In this document: positions 1-8,118 of the stretch, piece after piece
Layout: the number at the start of each line of letters is the position of its first letter
How positions within the stretch are numbered: the stretch's first letter is position 1
Assembly (NCBI GenBank): GCA_030531085.1
Contig: JAUNOM010000003.1
Span: 82,790-146,789, forward strand
Source of the DNA: Prevotellaceae bacterium
GTDB taxonomy: Bacteria; Bacteroidota; Bacteroidia; Bacteroidales; Bacteroidaceae
DNA: 64,000 bases
Direction: 5' to 3'
Notes under the pieces: model-generated
Seen by the model: the letters and a program-made list of their open reading frames with translations, nothing else
What the model was told of the DNA's origin: nothing
Database searches by the model: none
Position numbers and translations under genes: made by a program

Positions 1-1
1 C

Positions 2-1297
2 TTGAATGGACTGCGCAGTCAGGTGCGCCTGCAGACAGACGGCCAGCTCAAGACCGCCCGTGATGTGATTCTTATGGCAATGCTTGGTGCCGATGAATTC
101 TCGTTCGGCTCTCTGCCACTGATAGTTCTTGGATGTCTGATGATGCGTAAGTGTAATACCAACACCTGTCCTGTGGGTGTGGCTACTCAGGATGAGCGGC
201 TCCGGGCCAAGTTCCGTGGCAGGGCAGAGTATGTGGTGAACTTCTTCACATTCCTTGCAGAGCAGACGCGTGAGTATCTTGCAGAGATAGGAGTTAGAAA
301 CCTCAAGGAAATCATTGGCCGCACAGATTTGATAGAGGTGCATCCTGCTGATCCTAACACCAAGCAGGGTACCATAGACTTCTCCAGACTTCTTCATCGT
401 CCTGCTACAGACAAGCCTCTGTGCTGGGATCGTGAGGCATATACCAAGGTGGAGGGTGTCAAGGATATGGATATCATCAAGGCGGCACAGGCGGCCATTG
501 ACAATCAGGAAGAGGTTAGTCTTGACTATGCCATTAAGAATACAGACCGTGCTGTCGGTACAATGCTGTCAGGCGTCATAGCCAGAAAATACGGTGAGAC
601 AGGTTTGCCTGATAATACTTTGAATATTAAGTTTAAAGGTTCTGCAGGCCAGTCGTTTGGTGCCTTTGCCGTTAGTGGCATGAATTTGAAACTGGAAGGA
701 GAGGCTAACGACTACTTTGGCAAGGGACTTTCTGGAGGACGTATTTCCATTCTGCCGCCTGCACGTGTCAATGCAGACTTTGTCGCAGAGGATAATATCA
801 TTGCTGGCAATACAGGTCTCTATGGAGCTACTGCAGGTGAACTCTATGTCAACGGCCGTGTTGGAGAGCGTTTTGCCGTACGTAACTCCGGTGCTGTGGC
901 AGTTGTGGAGGGAGCTGGTGACCACTGCTGTGAGTATATGACCGGTGGTCGTGTTGTAGTGCTTGGCGAGACAGGACGTAACTTCGCTGCCGGTATGTCA
1001 GGCGGTGTGGCATACGTGTGGGACAAGAACCATAACTTTGACTACTTCTGTAACATGGACCAGGTGGAGATAAACCTTGTTGAGGAAGCGGCCTATCGTA
1101 AGGAGTTGAAGGAGCTGGTGCGCAAGCATTACCTTTACACAGGTTCTGCGCTGGCGGGACGTATGCTCGATGACTGGAACCGCTACGTAGAGGACTTCAT
1201 ACAGGTCGTTCCGATAGAGTACAAGCGCGTGATGCAGGAGGAGCAGATGCGCAAGTTACAGGAGAAGATAGCCAGTATGCAGCTGATAAATAACTAA
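2..1297 (+). CDS. gltB: Glutamate synthase large subunit, C-terminal part (5' end outside window)
   Basis: This is the C-terminal ~431 residues of ferredoxin/NADPH glutamate synthase alpha chain, which makes glutamate from glutamine and 2-oxoglutarate. The reading frame is open to the window edge, so the first codon shown is not the start. Visible parts are the end of the FMN-binding synthase domain with the 3Fe-4S cysteine cluster (MRKCNTNTCPVGVATQ, residues about 48-63), then the C-terminal GXGXG beta-helix domain rich in glycine repeats (KGSAGQSFGAFAVSGMN, GKGLSGGRISILPP). The amidotransferase domain lies upstream. gltD follows 86 bp later on the same strand, the usual gltBD order. Family assignment is firm; only the truncation by the window is unusual. 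Confidence 0.96.
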   Translation: MNGLRSQVRLQTDGQLKTARDVILMAMLGADEFSFGSLPLIVLGCLMMRKCNTNTCPVGVATQDERLRAKFRGRAEYVVNFFTFLAEQTREYLAEIGVRNLKEIIGRTDLIEVHPADPNTKQGTIDFSRLLHRPATDKPLCWDREAYTKVEGVKDMDIIKAAQAAIDNQEEVSLDYAIKNTDRAVGTMLSGVIARKYGETGLPDNTLNIKFKGSAGQSFGAFAVSGMNLKLEGEANDYFGKGLSGGRISILPPARVNADFVAEDNIIAGNTGLYGATAGELYVNGRVGERFAVRNSGAVAVVEGAGDHCCEYMTGGRVVVLGETGRNFAAGMSGGVAYVWDKNHNFDYFCNMDQVEINLVEEAAYRKELKELVRKHYLYTGSALAGRMLDDWNRYVEDFIQVVPIEYKRVMQEEQMRKLQEKIASMQLINN

Positions 1298-1383
1298 TCA
1301 GTGGTTTGGTTGATTGGTTGCTTGATGATTTATTAACCGTCAAACAGCTAATCAGTCAGACAACAATAACGAAACAACTAATC
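1298..1383. repeat. G/T-then-A/C skewed low-complexity gap between gltB and gltD
   Basis: The whole 86-bp spacer is built of GGTTTGGTTGATTGGTTG-like words followed by AACAAC/TAATCAG-like words, so the two halves are roughly complementary and could fold back. It runs from the gltB stop to the gltD ATG, leaving no recognisable ribosome binding site. It resembles the longer skewed gaps at 6873-7024, 7768-8010 and 9735-9868. An in-frame reading from 1306 into gltD exists but would translate this repeat and is not the likely start. Confidence 0.5.
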
Positions 1384-2751
1384 ATGGGAAATCCAAAAGC
1401 ATTTTTGACCATAAATAGAAAGGAGGCGGGATACCGTGATCTCCATGACCGTGTTCAAGATTTCGGCGAGGTGGAACAGACGCTAAACTCGCACGACCGT
1501 AAACTGCAGGCAAGCCGTTGTATGGATTGTGGTGTGCCGTTCTGTCATTGGGCTTGTCCGTTAGGAAACAAACCGCCAGAGTGGAATGATGCCCTGTATA
1601 AAGGAGATTGGGCATTGGCCTATCGTCTGCTTAATGCTACCAATGACTTTCCTGAGTTCACTGGACGTATATGTCCGGCGTTATGTGAGAAGTCGTGTGT
1701 GCTGAACCTGACAGATCATGAGCCGTCTACCAATCGTGAGAACGAGTGTGCCATAACAGAGGGAGCATGGCGTGAGAAACTTATACAGCCAAAACATTAT
1801 GAGCGCAACGGTATGACGGTGGCTGTTATTGGCGCTGGACCTGCCGGACTTGTGGCGGCTAACCGTCTTAACAGAATGGGATATGACGTTACAGTGTTCG
1901 ATAAGAACGAGGCTGCTGGTGGACTGCTACGATATGGCATACCTAATTTCAAGCTGAATAAGACGGTTATAGACCGGCGTATGGCTATATTGGAACAGGA
2001 AGGAATAAAGTTCGTGTTTGATACAGACATAGATCTGCAGCTCCTGGCTACTGACGGCCGTCTGCCACAAGGTGAATTTGACGCATACGTAGTGAGCACT
2101 GGTACCCCGACTGCACGCGATCTGAATATTCCGGGACGTGAACTGAAGGGTGTGCATCTGGCTTTGGAACTGCTGTCACAGCAAAACCACGTGTTGGCAG
2201 GAAAGGAGTTCAGCAATGATGAGCGTATTACAGCAAAAGGTAAGGACGTGCTTGTAATAGGAGGTGGTGATACTGGTTCTGACTGTATAGGTACTTCTCA
2301 CCGTCAGGGCTGTCTAAGTGTTACACAGATAGAGATTATGCCAAAACCTGTTGAAGGTCCGGAGGATCCTGCTAACCCATGGCCGGCATGGCCGCGCACT
2401 TTGAAGACAACCTCGTCTCATGAAGAGGGGTGCGTACGCCGTTGGAATATCAACTCGTTGGAGTTCATAGGTGAGGATGGTAGACTGACAGGTGTGCGTG
2501 TGCAGCCAATAGACTGGGAACCGAACTCGGAAGGTGGCAGACCCAAAATGGTTGTGGCTGGAGAGCCAGAGATAATAAAGTGCGAGATATGCTTCCTCGC
2601 TATGGGTTTCATAAAGCCGGAACAGCCACAGTTTGCGGATAATGTCTTCGTCTGTGGTGATGCTGCCACAGGTGCGTCGCTTGTAGTGCGCGCCATGGCC
2701 AGTGGACGTGATGCAGCAAGGAGGGTGGATGCTTTCCTGCATAAGAAATAG
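1384..2751 (+). CDS. gltD: Glutamate synthase small (beta) subunit
   Basis: 455 aa. The beta subunit feeds electrons from NAD(P)H through FAD and two 4Fe-4S clusters to the large subunit GltB encoded just upstream. N-terminal cysteine motifs CMDCGVPFCHWACP and CPALCEKSC bind the Fe-S clusters; a Rossmann FAD motif GAGPAGLVAANR lies near residue 150 and an NAD(P)H motif VIGGGDTGSDCIG near residue 290. The ATG at 1384 (MGNPKAFLTI) was chosen because the 26 extra residues of the longer frame would be encoded by the skewed repeat and match no GltD N-terminus. Length fits the family. A hairpin follows the gene. Confidence 0.96.
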   Translation: MGNPKAFLTINRKEAGYRDLHDRVQDFGEVEQTLNSHDRKLQASRCMDCGVPFCHWACPLGNKPPEWNDALYKGDWALAYRLLNATNDFPEFTGRICPALCEKSCVLNLTDHEPSTNRENECAITEGAWREKLIQPKHYERNGMTVAVIGAGPAGLVAANRLNRMGYDVTVFDKNEAAGGLLRYGIPNFKLNKTVIDRRMAILEQEGIKFVFDTDIDLQLLATDGRLPQGEFDAYVVSTGTPTARDLNIPGRELKGVHLALELLSQQNHVLAGKEFSNDERITAKGKDVLVIGGGDTGSDCIGTSHRQGCLSVTQIEIMPKPVEGPEDPANPWPAWPRTLKTTSSHEEGCVRRWNINSLEFIGEDGRLTGVRVQPIDWEPNSEGGRPKMVVAGEPEIIKCEICFLAMGFIKPEQPQFADNVFVCGDAATGASLVVRAMASGRDAARRVDAFLHKK

Positions 2752-2795
2752 AGGTGCGGATTCATCCATTCTCTCATAATTATCATTTTCTTTAA

Positions 2796-2828
2796 GACGG
2801 CTGTTCTCCTTGGTGGAGGGCAGCCGTC
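2796..2828. terminator. Hairpin after gltBD
   Basis: GACGGCTG (2796-2803) pairs with CAGCCGTC (2821-2828), and inner CTCC pairs with GGAG. It lies in the convergent gap between gltD and the minus-strand glycosyltransferase. There is no long T-run, so it is a moderate terminator candidate for gltBD. Confidence 0.5.
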
Positions 2829-2856
2829 GTTCGTATTCATATTATATATAGTTATG

Positions 2857-3843
2857 TTATTCAAAAGGGAAGTCTTTCCGTTCTCTGCTTTCATTTGGCT
2901 GTGGATGTGGTTGAATATTGTTAAGGTAATTACCGTTCATTACCATTTCATACTTTGTTATGTACCTTTCCGCCATCAGTCTTGAATTGAACATCTCCTT
3001 CGCATATTCGTGACAACGTTTAGGACTATAATCATATTCGTTGACAATATGTTCAATCATAGCCTTTTTGCTATTTGTTAGAAATCCGACTTCGGAAGGT
3101 ATTAGTTCTGGCAAAGAGCCGTAAGTCGTACCAAATACAGGAGCTCCACAGTATAGGCTTTCAGTAATGGCAAGTCCGAATGGTTCATGCCATCTTACAG
3201 GAAATATCAAACCACGGCTGTGTTGTAACAGTGTTATTTTTTCTTTACCACCAACCATTCCCTGAAACTTAATCCTTGGTGACAAGGTGAACCGGAATCC
3301 CATCTTGAAATTCAACCTTGAACCTCCAAGCACATATAACTTTTCTTTGGGCAATGCCTTCACTATGTCTATGGCTCCTTTCAGATTTTTCACTCTCCAC
3401 GCTGCTTTACCAAGGAAATGGAAGTATCCTCGCGTATCAGACAGATTCAATGGCCCGTAATCGTCCCAATCAAGTCCATTGTGAACATAGCTTTCCGAAT
3501 TGTTCCGCTTTGCATGATTCTTGGAAACGAACACAGCATTACGGTCTATGTCATGTAAGAAATTACCATGATAGGTTACAATGTATGGCTTTTTCCCGTT
3601 ATATCCTAATGTGCTGTTCTGGAAATGCACTACGTCAATGTATTCTGGTATTTGTCGATCTATAGGCTCATTGTCAAGGTATGGCAGACATTCAGCGAAT
3701 GGGCATACGGAGCCAGCAGCCGCAAGGAACGTAACCTTGTGACCTTTCTTTTGCAGTTCATGTGCCAGATACCATACCACACGCTCTGTTCCACCGTATG
3801 TTACTACTGGTAGATGTGTGTTTAGAACAATAAGAACATTCAT
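2857..3843 (-). CDS. Glycosyltransferase, GT4-like (GT-B fold)
   Basis: 328 aa from the ATG at 3843 (MNVLIVLNTHLPVVTYGGTE); a longer frame to 3960 would overlap the upstream gene and lacks the GT-B beginning. The N-terminal GGTERVVWYLAHELQKKGH is the usual acceptor-side helix of GT4 enzymes such as those acting on cell-surface glycans. The C-terminal half has EPFGLAITESLYCGAPV, the E-x7-E nucleotide-sugar binding motif. It transfers a sugar from an activated donor, probably at the cytoplasmic membrane; donor and acceptor cannot be read. It is last in the minus-strand run surE-lpxB-LtaS-like-this gene, 25 bp after the previous stop. The base composition looks more AT-rich than its neighbours, which hints at transfer. 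Confidence 0.85.
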   Translation of the reverse strand: MNVLIVLNTHLPVVTYGGTERVVWYLAHELQKKGHKVTFLAAAGSVCPFAECLPYLDNEPIDRQIPEYIDVVHFQNSTLGYNGKKPYIVTYHGNFLHDIDRNAVFVSKNHAKRNNSESYVHNGLDWDDYGPLNLSDTRGYFHFLGKAAWRVKNLKGAIDIVKALPKEKLYVLGGSRLNFKMGFRFTLSPRIKFQGMVGGKEKITLLQHSRGLIFPVRWHEPFGLAITESLYCGAPVFGTTYGSLPELIPSEVGFLTNSKKAMIEHIVNEYDYSPKRCHEYAKEMFNSRLMAERYITKYEMVMNGNYLNNIQPHPQPNESRERKDFPFE

Positions 3844-3868
3844 TATATGAGTATTAATAGGTATTTTG

Positions 3869-5683
3869 TTATCTGCTTCCCAGGTCGTCATATAGCTTTT
3901 GCAGCAGTGCCTTGGCCTGTGTTGCCAGCGTCTCTGCGCCATCTCCTGTATGGGTAGCAATCTTTCCGGATGTGTTGTCGTATATAGCGTAACCGTCCTT
4001 GTCCACCATTCCTATAGCGTCAGGGAACGAGAAGAAAGCGTAGTGCGGCGCTTCCGGGTCAAACAGGTCTTTGGAGTAGGTGAATTCCTCGTGCTCAAGT
4101 CCAAGAAGGGCGAGAACCGTTGCACTGATGTCAGTCTGTGAACCTATGGTGTCCACCTTCCGTGGCTCTGTTATCATGCCGCCAAGCATTATCATCGGTA
4201 TCTCATAGCGCCACAGCTGATAGTTGTCCGCGTGTTGTGGATATGCTCCGAGATGGTCTGGAACAATGATAACGAGAGTGTTCTTCCAGCATGGCAGCGT
4301 CTTCAGTGCCTCGATGAATACTCCGAGATAGTGGTCAGTGTATGCAAAGGCGTTCAATTCCGGCTCTGGCAGCCTGTGGAAGTCAGGCACGTCAAACGGC
4401 TCATGGCTGCTGCTTGTCATGAATGTCTTGAAGAACGGCTTGCCGCCATTGGCACCCTCATGTTTTATGTCATTAAGAATACGGTCGAATACAGGCCCGT
4501 CAGCCACTCCCCATTTCCCTGTATTGAGTGCGGAACTGAACTCATACTGTGAGGTTATCTCCCCGTATCCCGTTCCCATCAGGTATGAACGCATATTACT
4601 GTAGTTTGTATCGCCTCCATAGTAGAAATGGGTGCGGTATCCATTGGCTGCAAGTGTGCGTGCCATTGATGGCAGTGATGTGCTGATGCGTGGAATGTCC
4701 ATCACACTCATGGTGGGTTGTGCCGGCAGTCCGCTTAACATTGCCACCAGACCTCTGTCCGTTCTGAAGCTGCTGGCATAGAAATTGGTGAAGTATATCC
4801 CCTCATTTGAATATCTGTCCAGATTCGGTGTCACCCCTTTTACGTGTCCCGCCTCGGTCATGATGTATTTTGAGAAGCTCTCAAGCCCAATTATTATCAC
4901 GTTATAGTCATGCTGTTGCGTGGCGTCCTTACGCAGGTGTGTGTATGTCAGTTTGTCGAATATTCGCGTGGCCTCCTTGGCTTCCATAAAGCGGTAACGT
5001 GTGGCTATCTCCTCACGGTGCGTCGCCGACTCCACGAAACTGAACAGTGGGTTCACAGCAGCGTGGTTCATTCTGATGTCAGAGGAGAAGTATACGCTGC
5101 CCGTATGGTTCGTGCCAGTGTCCAAACCGCCACGTATTGGTATTATCAGTGATGTGGTGAGCAGTACTATTACTATAGGAACGACGCGTGACTGTGCCGC
5201 TGACAGCCTCCGTCCCAGTCTTGCGAAGGTGACGTATATCCCCATTGCCACCACTATTATGATGGCGGCGAACAGCAGTGACTGCCATACGGGGATGCTT
5301 GCAAGTGCCGCTGACGGTGAAGTGCTGATGTAAAGCAGCGGTGTGCTGTCAAGTGGGAAGCCCCAGTATTTGTACAGTTCGAGGTTGCTGACGTAGGCAA
5401 GGGAGCACAGAAAGGCCGTAATGGCGAAGTAAACGTTCCATGCCATGCGTAGAAAACCTGCACTGCGCCATGCTGTCAGTGCCAGTATCACCCCGGGAAT
5501 GACGGTGAGGTAGCCGCCTACAGCTATGTCAAGGCGCAGCCCGTGCCATAATATGCCGAGACAGTCTGCCATGCCCGGTGCGGGTAATAGCGAGTAGTAT
5601 GCCGTGATGAAGAATACCTTGCTTAGCATACCGATAACCGTCCACAGGGCTAACACCGTGAAAAAAATCCTTATCTGCTTCAT
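3869..5683 (-). CDS. LtaS-like membrane sulfatase-fold phosphotransferase
   Basis: 604 aa. The first ~190 residues are hydrophobic membrane segments (MKQIRIFFTVLALWTVIGML onward); the rest is an extracytoplasmic alkaline-phosphatase/sulfatase fold domain. The motif VIIIGLESFSKYIM supplies the metal-binding acidic residue and SSFRTDRGLVAMLSGLP the nucleophile-bearing loop (threonine in FRTDRG). FYYGGDTNY and TSSSHEPFDVP are also typical of lipoteichoic acid synthase relatives. In Gram-negative Bacteroidota such proteins are presumed phosphoglycerol or phosphoethanolamine transferases acting on lipids or glycans. It follows lpxB by 13 bp, so a role in the envelope is a reasonable inference, but the substrate is unknown. 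Confidence 0.86.
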   Translation of the reverse strand: MKQIRIFFTVLALWTVIGMLSKVFFITAYYSLLPAPGMADCLGILWHGLRLDIAVGGYLTVIPGVILALTAWRSAGFLRMAWNVYFAITAFLCSLAYVSNLELYKYWGFPLDSTPLLYISTSPSAALASIPVWQSLLFAAIIIVVAMGIYVTFARLGRRLSAAQSRVVPIVIVLLTTSLIIPIRGGLDTGTNHTGSVYFSSDIRMNHAAVNPLFSFVESATHREEIATRYRFMEAKEATRIFDKLTYTHLRKDATQQHDYNVIIIGLESFSKYIMTEAGHVKGVTPNLDRYSNEGIYFTNFYASSFRTDRGLVAMLSGLPAQPTMSVMDIPRISTSLPSMARTLAANGYRTHFYYGGDTNYSNMRSYLMGTGYGEITSQYEFSSALNTGKWGVADGPVFDRILNDIKHEGANGGKPFFKTFMTSSSHEPFDVPDFHRLPEPELNAFAYTDHYLGVFIEALKTLPCWKNTLVIIVPDHLGAYPQHADNYQLWRYEIPMIMLGGMITEPRKVDTIGSQTDISATVLALLGLEHEEFTYSKDLFDPEAPHYAFFSFPDAIGMVDKDGYAIYDNTSGKIATHTGDGAETLATQAKALLQKLYDDLGSR

Positions 5684-5696
5684 TTTCTCTATATCA

Positions 5697-6872
5697 TTAT
5701 CCTTCCTTGATGGCCTCCAGCATCATTCTTGCCGCATTCTCCGGTGCGTTGCTGTCTCCCAGTCTGCGCATTATCTCGCGGTAATCGTTCTCCATCTGCC
5801 GTCTATGGTCAGTGCCCGGCATTATTGCGAGCAGCTCTTTCCGTATTGCGGCAATGCTGAAACGGTCCGCGAAGAGTTCCCTTACCACTTCCTTGTCGGC
5901 TATGAGGTTCACCAGAGAGATATACTTCACTTTCAGTATATGGTCGAAGCCCCACCGTGCCAGCCTTGGAGTGGACATCTTGTAGCATACCACCTGCGGC
6001 ACATTCAATAGGGCCGTCTCCAGAGTCGCTGTGCCACTTGTGACAAGTGCCGCCGTGGAATGTGAGAGTAGGGGGTATGTCTCGCCGTATACCACACGGC
6101 ATCCCGTCTCATTAACGAACCGGTCGTAGAAGGAATGTTCCATCCCCGGAGCACCGGCCACTACAGCCTGATAGCCGTCCAGACTCCTCTCGCCCTTCAC
6201 GCTCTCTATCATCTCTGGCAGGTTGAGGCTTATCTCCTGCTTGCGGCTGCCTGCCAGCAGTGCTATCATGGGCTTGTCGGGGTCGAGTCCGTTGCGCATA
6301 CAGAAGTCCGTGTAGCCCTCGGAGTATGTGCTCCTGAACAGACGCACCTCGTCCGCTGTAGGGTTCCCTACATAATGTATTGGGTAATGGTGCTTTTTCT
6401 CAAAGAAATCCACCTCGAACGGCAGTATGGAGAACAGCTCATCCACATCCCTCTTTATGTTCTTTATGCGGTATTCCTTCCATGCCCACAGCTTTGGCGC
6501 TATGTAATAGAACACCTTTGGACCGCCACCTGTTTTCCTTTTCCTCTGTCTCAGGTACTTTGCTATGGACAGATTGAAGCCTGCGTAGTCTACGAGTATC
6601 ACCGCATCGGGGGTCCATGCCGCTATGTCACGTTTGCATAGTCTCATGTTCCGCAGTATGGTAGGCAGGTGTGTCAGCACAGGTATGAAGCCCATATATG
6701 CCAGTTCGCGGTAGTGTCTTACCCTTATGCCTCGCTTTCCTGCCGCTTCTGTCATGCTGTCTCCTCCAAAGAAGCGGTATTCCGCCTGTGGATCAGCGTC
6801 TGTCAGCGCCTTTATCAGGTGTGAGGCGTGCAGGTCTCCTGATGCCTCGCCGGCTATGAGGTAGTATTTCAT
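5697..6872 (-). CDS. lpxB: Lipid-A-disaccharide synthase
   Basis: 391 aa. It joins UDP-2,3-diacylglucosamine and lipid X to form the disaccharide precursor of lipid A, at the inner membrane. MKYYLIAGEASGDLHASHLI is the family N-terminus; YPIHYVGNPTADEV, ALLAGSRKQEI and TSGTATLETALLNVPQVVCYK are conserved GT19 motifs. The ATG at 6872 is immediately preceded by a skewed repeat with no ribosome site. It is flanked by surE upstream and an LtaS-like gene 13 bp downstream. Length is normal. Confidence 0.97.
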   Translation of the reverse strand: MKYYLIAGEASGDLHASHLIKALTDADPQAEYRFFGGDSMTEAAGKRGIRVRHYRELAYMGFIPVLTHLPTILRNMRLCKRDIAAWTPDAVILVDYAGFNLSIAKYLRQRKRKTGGGPKVFYYIAPKLWAWKEYRIKNIKRDVDELFSILPFEVDFFEKKHHYPIHYVGNPTADEVRLFRSTYSEGYTDFCMRNGLDPDKPMIALLAGSRKQEISLNLPEMIESVKGERSLDGYQAVVAGAPGMEHSFYDRFVNETGCRVVYGETYPLLSHSTAALVTSGTATLETALLNVPQVVCYKMSTPRLARWGFDHILKVKYISLVNLIADKEVVRELFADRFSIAAIRKELLAIMPGTDHRRQMENDYREIMRRLGDSNAPENAARMMLEAIKEG

Positions 6873-7024
6873 GATTGGTTTTTGGTTTATGATTGTGGGT
6901 TTTAGGTTGTGGGTCGGATTGTTGGTTGATGGGTTGTAGGTTTTAGGTTGTGGGTTATAGGGCTTGCGGAGTGGACAAACTTAAAACCAATAACCCACAA
7001 CCTAAAACCTACAACCCATCAACC
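6873..7024. repeat. G/T-rich / A/C-rich repeat with perfect 35-bp inverted repeat
   Basis: Plus strand 6876-6958 is almost only G and T (GGGTTTTAGGTTGTGGG words); 6981-7024 is almost only A and C. Positions 6924-6958 are the exact reverse complement of 6990-7024 (35 bp) with a 31-nt loop. It fills the entire surE-lpxB gap: its A/C arm encodes the surE stop codon and last few codons, and its G/T side abuts the lpxB ATG. The RNA from the surE-lpxB operon should form a very stable stem just upstream of lpxB. Confidence 0.9.
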
Positions 7025-7767
7025 CAAAACTCCACCCCTGCCGTCATGTCTGCCGTTAGCGGTGTTATGGCGCAGTATCCGTTGGCTATTGCCCATGCGT
7101 CTGTATCCTCTGCGTTCGGCTCGTCGTTCTGGTAGTATCCCGTCATCCAGTAGTATGGCTTCCGTGTTGCAGGATGTCTGCGCTCGTCCACTTCGTTACG
7201 CCAGTGTCCATAAGCCATCCTACAGTTGCGTATCTCGCCGTTCCACTCTTTCGGCACGTTGATGTTGAGGCATACATAGTGTGGCAGCCCCTCCTCAAGA
7301 ACCTTCCTTACCACCCGTTGCACTAATGGCCGCATAGGTTCGAAGTCCGCATCATCGTCATAGTCGCATAAAGAGAAAGCTACAGACGGTATGCCTTTCA
7401 GGGCTCCCTCCACCACTATGCCCACCGTACCGCTGTAATGTGCATTGGTACTGGCATTGTCCCCGTGGTTTATTCCACCAATGAGGATGTCGGCCTTGCG
7501 TGGACATATCTTGGCGTACGCCATCTTCACGCAGTCTACCGGTGTGCCGGAGCAGCTCCATACGTCTATGCTGGTGCCTGCATAACTCTCATGCCGTCTG
7601 TGTTTCAGACTGAGTGTGGTGGTGCTGAATGCGCGTGAGTATCCGGAACGCGCACTCTCCGGTGCGCAGACGATGATGTCTCCCATGCCTTTCAGCATCT
7701 GTATCAGCTGGTTGATGCCCTTGGCGTGGTAACCGTCGTCATTAGCTATGAGTATTAGGGGAGTCAT
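7009..7767 (-). CDS. surE: 5'/3'-nucleotidase SurE
   Basis: 252 aa. A metal-dependent nucleoside monophosphate phosphatase of the stationary-phase survival family. The N-terminal ILIANDDGYHAKGINQL carries the acidic metal-binding NDDG motif; VVCAPESARSGYSRAF corresponds to the AP-x-x-x-x-SG motif, and SGTPVDCV and GGINHGDN are conserved. The last residues (FWVDGL) are encoded by the A/C arm of the 35-bp inverted repeat, so the natural C-terminus may have been overwritten. The ATG at 7767 also abuts a skewed repeat. It is probably the first gene of the surE-lpxB operon, as is common in Bacteroidota. Confidence 0.95.
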   Translation of the reverse strand: MTPLILIANDDGYHAKGINQLIQMLKGMGDIIVCAPESARSGYSRAFSTTTLSLKHRRHESYAGTSIDVWSCSGTPVDCVKMAYAKICPRKADILIGGINHGDNASTNAHYSGTVGIVVEGALKGIPSVAFSLCDYDDDADFEPMRPLVQRVVRKVLEEGLPHYVCLNINVPKEWNGEIRNCRMAYGHWRNEVDERRHPATRKPYYWMTGYYQNDEPNAEDTDAWAIANGYCAITPLTADMTAGVEFWVDGL

Positions 7768-8010
7768 TTTTGTGGTTGTTGGTTTTGGGTTGTTGGTTTT
7801 TGGTCTTGCTCCTTTTGCGATTGTTGGTTTTGGGTTGTAGGTTGTTGACTTTCGGTTTTGGGTTGTTGGTCTTGGTTTTTGTGGCCTTTTTTTGTGACTT
7901 TATAGGGATAGCCCCATAACCCACAACCTCTAACCCATAACCACAAAAAACAAATCAATAACCTTTAACCTAAAGACCTACAACCTACAACCCAAAACCT
8001 ACAACCATTT
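7768..8010. repeat. Second G/T-rich / A/C-rich repeat, surE-rluA divergent gap
   Basis: Plus strand 7768-7882 is G/T-rich (TGGTTTTGGGTTGT words); 7911-8006 is A/C-rich (ACAACCTACAACCC words). GGTTTTGGGTTGTAGGTTGT at 7826-7845 is the exact reverse complement of 7980-7999 (20 bp); several shorter arms also match. The surE start codon lies directly at its edge. The remaining 8011-8118 holds only the rluA promoter. Open frames inside this block are repeat translations, not genes. Confidence 0.85.
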
Positions 8011-8068
8011 TTTCCGTCTGCAAATTTACTATAAATTCTCTGATTTCACAAACTTGTCTTTCAAAAAG

Positions 8069-8100
8069 TTTGTGGTTTCGGGATAATAGACGTAACTTTG
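8069..8100 (+). promoter_or_regulatory. Promoter of the RluA-type gene
   Basis: TTTG at 8069-8072, 20 bp, TAACTTTG at 8093-8100: an exact match to the Bacteroidota -33/-7 pattern. Transcription should begin near 8105, which puts the upstream in-frame ATG at 8098 inside the promoter and settles the start at 8119, with a leader of only about 14 nt. Confidence 0.8.
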
Positions 8101-8118
8101 CATATAAAATCTATCCCA

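Noticed and set aside
7742-7958. Open reading frames of 60-64 aa on the minus strand
   Set aside because: They are translations of the A/C-rich repeat (K, T, N, Q, P only) and overlap the surE start; no protein character.
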